This document shows positions 34,239 to 40,278 of a stretch of 40,278 bases of DNA, piece by piece (the stretch's first letter is position 1; each line of letters opens with the position of its first letter). A model generated the notes under the pieces. The model was not told where the DNA came from. It saw only the letters and a program-made list of their open reading frames with translations, and did no database searches. Source of the DNA: Butyricicoccus sp. GTDB lineage: Bacteria; Bacillota; Clostridia; Oscillospirales; Butyricicoccaceae. Both the position numbers and the translations under genes were made by a program. Location of the stretch: NCBI GenBank assembly GCA_017886875.1, contig JAGHIZ010000032.1:1-40278 (forward strand), given 5' to 3'.

Positions 34239-35975
34239 ATGAGTTATTTAAATTTTAAAAGTAAATATGATAAAGAACCTGAAACCGTTGTAACTGGTTA
34301 TGATAATGTTGCATATCAAGGATATGATAATATTGCAAAAGCTATTTTAAATAAAAACAAAAATATTATAGTTGTTGATTGTTACCCAGGTGTAAATGAT
34401 GATGAAATTCTATCAAATCTAAAAAAATATTTAGACGTTGATATTGTAATTGAGAGTAAAGACATATTTTATGATAAAGATGAAATCAATAAGCGTATGC
34501 AAACATTTTTAACAGAGGATAGAGTTAGAGGTGTTATGTATTATGGCACAATATTGGATTTTATAGACCAAGATAAATTAGAAAATGCAAAAAATCAAAT
34601 TAAAAACTCGCAAAAAAGAATATTAGTTTATGGATTTGGTGCAAGTTTAATAACAACTGGAGATGTCCTAGTATATGCAGATATGGCTCGCTGGGAAATT
34701 CAGCTAAGATATAGAAAAGGAATGACAAACTTTAAAACAGATAATTCCAATGATGAGTTTTTAGCAAAATATAAAAGAGGGTTTTTTATAGAATGGAGAA
34801 TAGCAGATAAACATAAAAAACAACTTTATGATAAAATAGATTTATATTTAGATACAAATGAAGAAAATGTTCCAAAAGCCGTTGAATTTTCTGCTATGAA
34901 ACAAGGTTTAAAAGAACTAACAAAAAAACCATTTAGACTTGTTCCATATTTTGACCCTGGTGTATGGGGAGGTCAATGGATGAAGGAAGTTTGTAATCTT
35001 GATGCCTCAAAACCAAATTATGCTTGGAGTTTTGATGGAGTTCCAGAAGAAAACAGTTTATTTTTAAGATTTGGTGATATAAGAATTGAAACTCCTGCAA
35101 TGAACCTTGTACAAATGTATCCTAAAACTTTCCTTGGTGAAAAGAACTATGCTAGATTTGGTGCAGAATTTCCTATCCGTTTTGATTTGCTTGATACTAT
35201 GGACGGTCAAAATTTAAGTCTGCAAGTTCACCCAACAACAGAATATATCAAAGATAAATTTGGTATGCCTTATACACAAGATGAAAGCTATTATATATTA
35301 GATGCAAAAGAAGATGGTGGTGTATATCTTGGATTTAAGGAAAATATTGATAAAGAACAGTTTATTAATGACCTAAAATCAGCACAAGCTGGAGAAATAA
35401 GTTTTCCAGCAGAGAAATATGTGAATTTATGGCCAGCAAAAAAACATGACCATTTTTTAATACCAGCAGGAACAATACATTGTTCATCAAAAAATGCAAT
35501 GGTGCTAGAAGTAAGTGCAACACCATACATATTTACATTTAAACTCTGGGACTGGGATAGAGTTGATTTAAATGGTGTTCCAAGACCAATACATCTTGAA
35601 GATGGCGAAAAGGTTTTACAATATTATAGGGATACTCAATGGGTTAGAGATAATCTTATAAATTGCTTTGAATTACAAGAAGAAAATCAAGACTTTACAA
35701 AGGTTAAAACAGGACTTCATGAGCTTGAATTTATTGAAACCTGTGTATATACATCAAAAACTGAAATCAGAATTAAGAGTGATAGCGAAGTAGCTCAGTT
35801 AAACATTGTAGAAGGTCAGTCTGCTTTGGTAAAGAGTGCAAACAATGCGTTTGAGCCTCTGGAAGTACATTATGCAGAAAGCTTTATTATTCCAGCTGGT
35901 GCAGGTGATGTAATAATAACTCCTAAAAATCCATGTGAGGAAATTAAGGTACTTATGGCAAAAGTTCGTTTTTAA
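34239..35975 (+). CDS. Class I mannose-6-phosphate isomerase-like protein with N-terminal degenerate kinase-like domain
   Basis: A 578-residue two-part protein. Residues about 225-578 are a cupin-type phosphomannose isomerase, with QVHPTTEY, DESYYIL and IPAGTIHCSSKNAMVLEVSATP for zinc and substrate. Residues 1 to about 220 resemble a nucleoside/uridine-kinase-like alpha/beta domain: IIVVDCYPGVNDDEI (43-57) sits where a P-loop would be, but the Gly-Lys-Thr/Ser is gone. The domain is therefore probably regulatory or structural. It has AGGAGA with 9-base spacing and follows the ROK gene. It probably converts mannose-6-phosphate, or a related hexose phosphate, to the ketose form. Confidence 0.8.
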   Translation: MSYLNFKSKYDKEPETVVTGYDNVAYQGYDNIAKAILNKNKNIIVVDCYPGVNDDEILSNLKKYLDVDIVIESKDIFYDKDEINKRMQTFLTEDRVRGVMYYGTILDFIDQDKLENAKNQIKNSQKRILVYGFGASLITTGDVLVYADMARWEIQLRYRKGMTNFKTDNSNDEFLAKYKRGFFIEWRIADKHKKQLYDKIDLYLDTNEENVPKAVEFSAMKQGLKELTKKPFRLVPYFDPGVWGGQWMKEVCNLDASKPNYAWSFDGVPEENSLFLRFGDIRIETPAMNLVQMYPKTFLGEKNYARFGAEFPIRFDLLDTMDGQNLSLQVHPTTEYIKDKFGMPYTQDESYYILDAKEDGGVYLGFKENIDKEQFINDLKSAQAGEISFPAEKYVNLWPAKKHDHFLIPAGTIHCSSKNAMVLEVSATPYIFTFKLWDWDRVDLNGVPRPIHLEDGEKVLQYYRDTQWVRDNLINCFELQEENQDFTKVKTGLHELEFIETCVYTSKTEIRIKSDSEVAQLNIVEGQSALVKSANNAFEPLEVHYAESFIIPAGAGDVIITPKNPCEEIKVLMAKVRF

Positions 35976-36003
35976 TAAGCTATAATTTAAGTTTAATATA
36001 TGC

Positions 36004-36009
36004 TATAAT
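36004..36009 (+). promoter_or_regulatory. -10-like element before the second GntR gene
   Basis: TATAAT within GCTATAATT, which also occurs at 35979. This may give the GntR gene its own promoter. No good -35 is visible. Confidence 0.35.
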
Positions 36010-36041
36010 TATGGTATTTAAATGAAAGCGAGATAGTCAGC

Positions 36042-36749
36042 ATGTTAGACCGTTCAAAATCAGCTCCACCAATGTATTTACAAATTGCCAATAAACTAAG
36101 CAAAGATATTGAATATAAAAAATTTGATATAGGTGACTTTCTGCCTAGTGAAAGTCAACTTTGCCAACAATATGATGTTAGTAGAATGACTGCAAGACTT
36201 GCACTTACAGAACTTGAAAAAATGGGATTTGTAGAACGTAGAAGGGGTAAGGGTACAAAAGTAGTCTTTGGAAAATATGTTGAAGCCTTAAAAGAAATTA
36301 CCAGTTTTACAGATGAAATGCGACAAAATGGTGTAGAAATGGCTACATCATTTTGCCGTATAGATAAAATTAAACCAGAACAAAATATTAAAGAGTTTTT
36401 TAATACAGAAAATATATATTTGCTTGAAAGAGTAAGAAATGCAAATAATAAACCGATTGTATATTCTAAAACATATTTAAATGTTGATAATATATCTGAG
36501 AAAAGTGAAGATTATGAAAATTCTCTTTATGAATATTTAAAAAAAGAAAAATCTATTTATATTGTAAAAGCTGAAGACCAGTTGGAAGCTATTATTGCAA
36601 ATAATATTCTTGCTGAAAAATTACAAATAAAGGTTGGTTCACCTATATTTATGCGTACACGCAAAGCATATAATCAATATAAAATATTAACTGAGTATTC
36701 AATATCATACTATATAGGTGAAAAATATAAATATACAATTATTCTTTAA
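36042..36749 (+). CDS. GntR-family regulator (UTRA), plus-strand unit
   Basis: A 235-residue regulator: winged helix (about 8-76) with LPSESQLCQQYDVSRMTARL and ERRRGKGTKV, then a UTRA domain ending TEYSISYYIGEKYKYTIIL. It follows the isomerase-like gene by 66 bases on the same strand and is the third GntR/UTRA protein in the window. It may regulate the ROK-isomerase operon it ends, or the GH2 gene convergent to it. Its target cannot be settled from sequence. Confidence 0.87.
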   Translation: MLDRSKSAPPMYLQIANKLSKDIEYKKFDIGDFLPSESQLCQQYDVSRMTARLALTELEKMGFVERRRGKGTKVVFGKYVEALKEITSFTDEMRQNGVEMATSFCRIDKIKPEQNIKEFFNTENIYLLERVRNANNKPIVYSKTYLNVDNISEKSEDYENSLYEYLKKEKSIYIVKAEDQLEAIIANNILAEKLQIKVGSPIFMRTRKAYNQYKILTEYSISYYIGEKYKYTIIL

Positions 36750-36753
36750 TTAT

Positions 36754-36790
36754 AAAAGCTAGATGATAAATAATTCATCTAGCTTTTTTT
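36754..36790 (+). terminator. Terminator after the second GntR gene
   Basis: A 13-bp stem (AAAAGCTAGATGA with its complement), an 8-base loop and a T-run. Confidence 0.88.
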
Positions 36791-36795
36791 CATTT

Positions 36796-36835
36796 TTAAA
36801 AAACCTCTCACAGCATATTATTATACCATGAGAGG
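36796..36835 (-). terminator. Terminator of the GH2 gene
   Basis: On the minus strand CCTCTCA and TGAGAGG pair around an 18-base loop, followed by TTTTTT. It lies 12 bases past the stop codon. Confidence 0.8.
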
Positions 36836-36846
36836 CTGTTTATATC

Positions 36847-40221
<3,375 letters not shown>

Positions 40222-40278
40222 ATGGTGCCAGTAAACATAAGAAAGATTATAATATCAGATTTGAAAAAAGGAATAAAA
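40222..40278 (+). CDS. Start of an unrecognised gene, cut by the window edge
   Basis: ATG after GGTGAG encodes MVPVNIRKIIISDLKKGIK and runs off the window. A promoter-like sequence lies upstream. Too short to assign; the basic, Ile-rich start could precede a membrane segment. Confidence 0.4.
   Translation, partial: MVPVNIRKIIISDLKKGIK

Overview
The window looks like low-GC Gram-positive DNA, most likely from an anaerobic gut or rumen Clostridia of the Lachnospiraceae kind. The evidence is AT-rich base composition, strong AGGAGG-type ribosome sites, a PTS trehalose operon, GntR/LacI/ROK regulators and kinases, a Gram-positive lipoprotein sugar-binding protein, and a surface enzyme ending in SLH repeats. 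The species cannot be named from the sequence.

Layout. 1-500: a broken IS256-type transposase. 627-5097: a trehalose unit, treC and treP on the minus strand, divergent from treR, with a perfect TreR-like operator between them. 5199-8860: a replication and partition module, read on the minus strand as parA, parB, rep and then seven iterons. It also carries two copies of an inverted repeat that is a good centromere candidate. This makes it likely that the window is part of a plasmid, megaplasmid or chromid (or a plasmid integrated into a chromosome) rather than ordinary chromosome.

8963-24861: one long minus-strand operon of ten genes, read as LacI regulator, two ABC permeases, lipoprotein binding protein, GH130 phosphorylase, GH38 alpha-mannosidase, GH3 enzyme, GH125 alpha-1,6-mannosidase, a phosphomannose isomerase-ROK kinase fusion, and a phosphohexomutase. 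On the plus strand beside its head are a DUF624 membrane protein (25143) and a secreted, SLH-anchored GH85 endo-beta-N-acetylglucosaminidase (26149-29403). These two share an upstream sequence block, and the GH85 gene has a clear promoter followed by an attenuator-like hairpin.

Together these genes form an almost complete route for high-mannose N-glycans. GH85 cuts the glycan from protein at the cell surface and the ABC system imports it. GH38 and GH125 remove alpha-mannose, and GH130 phosphorolyses the Man-beta-1,4-GlcNAc core to mannose-1-phosphate and GlcNAc. The mutase, ROK kinase and isomerase then bring mannose-1-phosphate and free mannose to fructose-6-phosphate. The ABC ATPase is not encoded here.

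29452-36749: a second, smaller sugar module. A minus-strand unit (GntR, divergent GH38-like protein, Nudix hydrolase) diverges from a plus-strand unit (ROK kinase, isomerase-like protein with an N-terminal degenerate kinase-like domain, GntR). Both promoters and an operator palindrome are visible between them. 36847-39861: a full-length GH2 beta-galactosidase, preceded by what looks like the decayed end of a sugar ABC permease. The window ends in the first codons of an unrecognised gene.
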